Below, piece after piece: positions 61,934-64,000 of a stretch of 64,000 nt of DNA (position 1 is the first letter of the stretch; the number at the start of each line of letters is the position of its first letter). The position numbers were made by a program, and so were the translations under genes. Origin of the DNA: Pampus argenteus (lineage: Eukaryota; Chordata; Actinopteri; Scombriformes; Stromateidae); contig CM072876.1 of the NCBI GenBank assembly GCA_036937835.1, forward strand, positions 13,656,501 to 13,720,500, written 5' to 3'. A model generated the notes under the pieces. That model made no database searches. It saw nothing but the letters and a program-made list of their open reading frames with translations, and had not been told where the DNA came from.

Positions 61934-61964
<31 letters not shown>
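61915..61964. repeat. T tract followed by a run of 21 G
   Basis: T residues (61915-61943, broken by CC) pass directly into 21 consecutive G (61944-61964). The G run can form a G-quadruplex and is prone to length error in sequencing. Confidence 0.9.
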
Positions 61965-62390
61965 CTGAAGCTGAAATCAAATTATCAATCATCATTATGT
62001 GTTTTCCAACATAAATCACAGGACTTCCTCCGGGCAGGAACAGAAACTAAAGCTAAATTATGCATCATAATAGGGGGGGACCGTTTCCTTTGTTACTTTT
62101 GTATTTCATCACTGATGAGTGTAGAGCAGTTTTTGACAGCATGATGATGACTACAGTGTGCCAGGGTAATGCAGTGCTGGGTGGTCCACACCCTCTGCTG
62201 TCCCATGGTAGCTCATTAGTGATCATTTTCCATTGACTGTCTGCACATTTGATGATATTACTACACTGGATGTTCTAATTAAACCAAGCAGTGAGCCAAA
62301 GAGTGACATGATACAAGGAAAAGCCAGCGACTTTCTCCTTAGGTGGCTGTAAAACGGATGAATGAGGGCTCAGTTTATCCTCTGTGTACC

Positions 62391-62420
62391 CACACACACA
62401 CACACACACACATACACACA
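62391..62420. repeat. (CA)n microsatellite
   Basis: CA repeat with one TA interruption, followed by a T tract. Confidence 0.9.
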
Positions 62421-62882
62421 TTTTTTTTTTAGTGTGGGAAAGTTTAGATAATTTTCTCTACTAACTAAAATTGAAAGACTATAAGTATAATTCCTATTCC
62501 ATCTTTTCATTCAGTCCTAACTATGTTTAGATTAGTAAGTAAGGGGCGTCCAATGAGTCATGAAACGTGTGTGTGTCTGTGCCTATATGTATATGTGTGT
62601 GTGTGTGTGTGTAGCGTGTGATAGGATCTCCTCAAACTGAGCACTGTAGTTGCAGTCAGTCACGGCCATAAACAGGAGAAGAGTGGGCCTCCAAATATTG
62701 ACGAAGTGTTACGTCAGAATTCGCACGCGGGGTCAGAGCTCACAAAACCTCAGTGCACCTTTAAAAAAAAAACCAAAATAGCCCCACGACTGCATTCCTG
62801 TCTCCTTCCTGAGACACACAAGCCAGACATAACAGGGACTGTGTATTCAAGTAAAGGGCTGCTAGCACCTTATCAGTGCTAC

Positions 62883-62885
<3 letters not shown>

Positions 62886-62925
<40 letters not shown>

Positions 62926-62933
62926 TGTGTGTC
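62886..62933. repeat. (GT)n microsatellite
   Basis: GT repeat with TTT and CTG interruptions near the ends. Confidence 0.9.
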
Positions 62934-64000
62934 AACTTGGACATGCATGCTGTGTGTGCTTGAGGCAAAAAATATTAACATTACTTGGTATTAGATTGAA
63001 TTATTCTTCAGTCACTATTTGGTTAAACATGCAAAAACTTCAACAATAAACTTTTTGTTTTGTGTGTAATTTTTCTCTCCATCTACTGCAACACTGGACA
63101 AATTATGTAACTAAAGGTGAGCTAAACTAAAGCACCTCTTTTTTTTTGTTATGCAAGTATAATTTACCATAGGGGAAGTTCCATTCTTATTATGTGGGAT
63201 TTTTTTTTTTACAGGCTTTACAAATTGCACAATTCTGTCAACAAAACGTATGAACACAGCAGCGAATCCACCGGTGGCAGCAGTCCGAGGTATCAAAGTT
63301 ATCCTCGCCCGGGTTTGTTTTAGGGCCTGGAGTAACGCTCTCCAAAATCCCCAAATTCTTTGGAACTCATCAAAGTCCAGGTGGTTAGAGGTTATTCACA
63401 CTATAATCAAATGTACCTATAAAAATGACAAATAACAACTGTAGTTCGTAGCTACTAAAGGCCTTGGATGCGGTTGTAATGAGCAATGAATATTGAGCAT
63501 TGCCTGTATGAGCAGTGCTAATTCTAAATTGGCTATAATAATAAAAATTTAAAAAAAGATAATTTAATTTGAGCTATTTACGGTCATTTAACATAAGTGT
63601 AGCTATTACTGTGTTGAAAGCAGCATTCTGGGAAAACTGGCAAAACATAATGCGCAATAAAGTAAGTGTCAAGAGTGAACACAATTAATCTTTTTGTTGT
63701 TGTTTGTTTTTTTGTTTTTGATTTATGTATCACGGGGGAAAACGGACATTTCCAGGAGTTAATAAAATACAGGTCCTAAAAAAAACCAATATTGCTAAAA
63801 TATTGAATCTGTAACCAGTTATGATGCCACTTGTGGTCACATTTGGTGCAAATTTTATCAGAATTTGAATTAATACGTGTTTTCCATTCACTGATATTGT
63901 GAGTTGGTTCATAAGCAGACTGTGACTGGATGATGGGACCTTAAACTTGACACGATACCAAAAAAAAAAAAAAAGGGGAAAAAAAAAAAGTTTATTACGA

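Larger units (their letters stand above)
60396..64000. other. Intergenic, no gene seen
   Basis: Microsatellites, the T/G block, and A tracts at the right edge (63961-63989). No gene is supported. Confidence 0.5.

Overview
This window is from a ray-finned (teleost) fish nuclear genome. It is AT-rich and full of CA/TG and other microsatellites. It also carries degraded copies of DNA-transposon and LINE families that are common in spiny-rayed fish. Only one protein-coding gene is supported: a complete thrombospondin-1 gene (thbs1) on the minus strand, from a promoter near 28.0 kb to a poly(A) site near 16.1 kb. Nothing looks bacterial or plasmid-borne, and there is no CRISPR array or operon.

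Gene model. I rebuilt 23 exons, 22 of them coding, by eye from splice sites and reading-frame continuity. The coding parts add up to 3,510 nt with all phases compatible, giving a predicted protein of 1,169 residues; human THBS1 has 1,170. In order it encodes a signal peptide, the N-terminal heparin-binding domain, the two-cysteine trimerisation segment, a von Willebrand C domain, three thrombospondin type 1 repeats, three EGF-like domains, the calcium-binding type 3 repeats with an RGD, and the lectin-like C-terminal domain. KRFK, CSVTCG, RGD, RFYVVMW and IRVVM are kept. The N-terminal LDVP of human THBS1 is LDAP here. One intron uses a GC donor. The promoter has a TATA-like palindrome, a CCAAT box and a TEAD-type site. 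The 3' UTR is about 1.9 kb and has two Pumilio-type elements. I cannot tell from sequence alone which teleost paralogue (thbs1a or thbs1b) this is.

Flanks. The 16 kb downstream (1-16115) and about 36 kb upstream (28140-64000) contain no exon I can defend. They hold a 306-bp hAT-type MITE with a near-perfect 8-bp target duplication (14743-15048), an internally deleted Tc1-like element (38986-39218), a second Tc1-like remnant (49541-49715), a decayed LINE reverse-transcriptase fragment (about 48240-48500), three copies of one ancient repeat (4170-4490, 12785-13015, 60241-60395) and two copies of another (44671-44860, 47003-47130). There are also several short perfect hairpins with 6-9-nt loops and a T-tract/G21 block. 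The long upstream desert is where distal enhancers of thbs1 might lie, but that is inference.

No previously undescribed biological system is evident. The observations most worth a second look are the hairpins, the 33.9-kb stem-loop, the GC-AG intron, the motif changes in the thrombospondin protein, and the transposon remnants.
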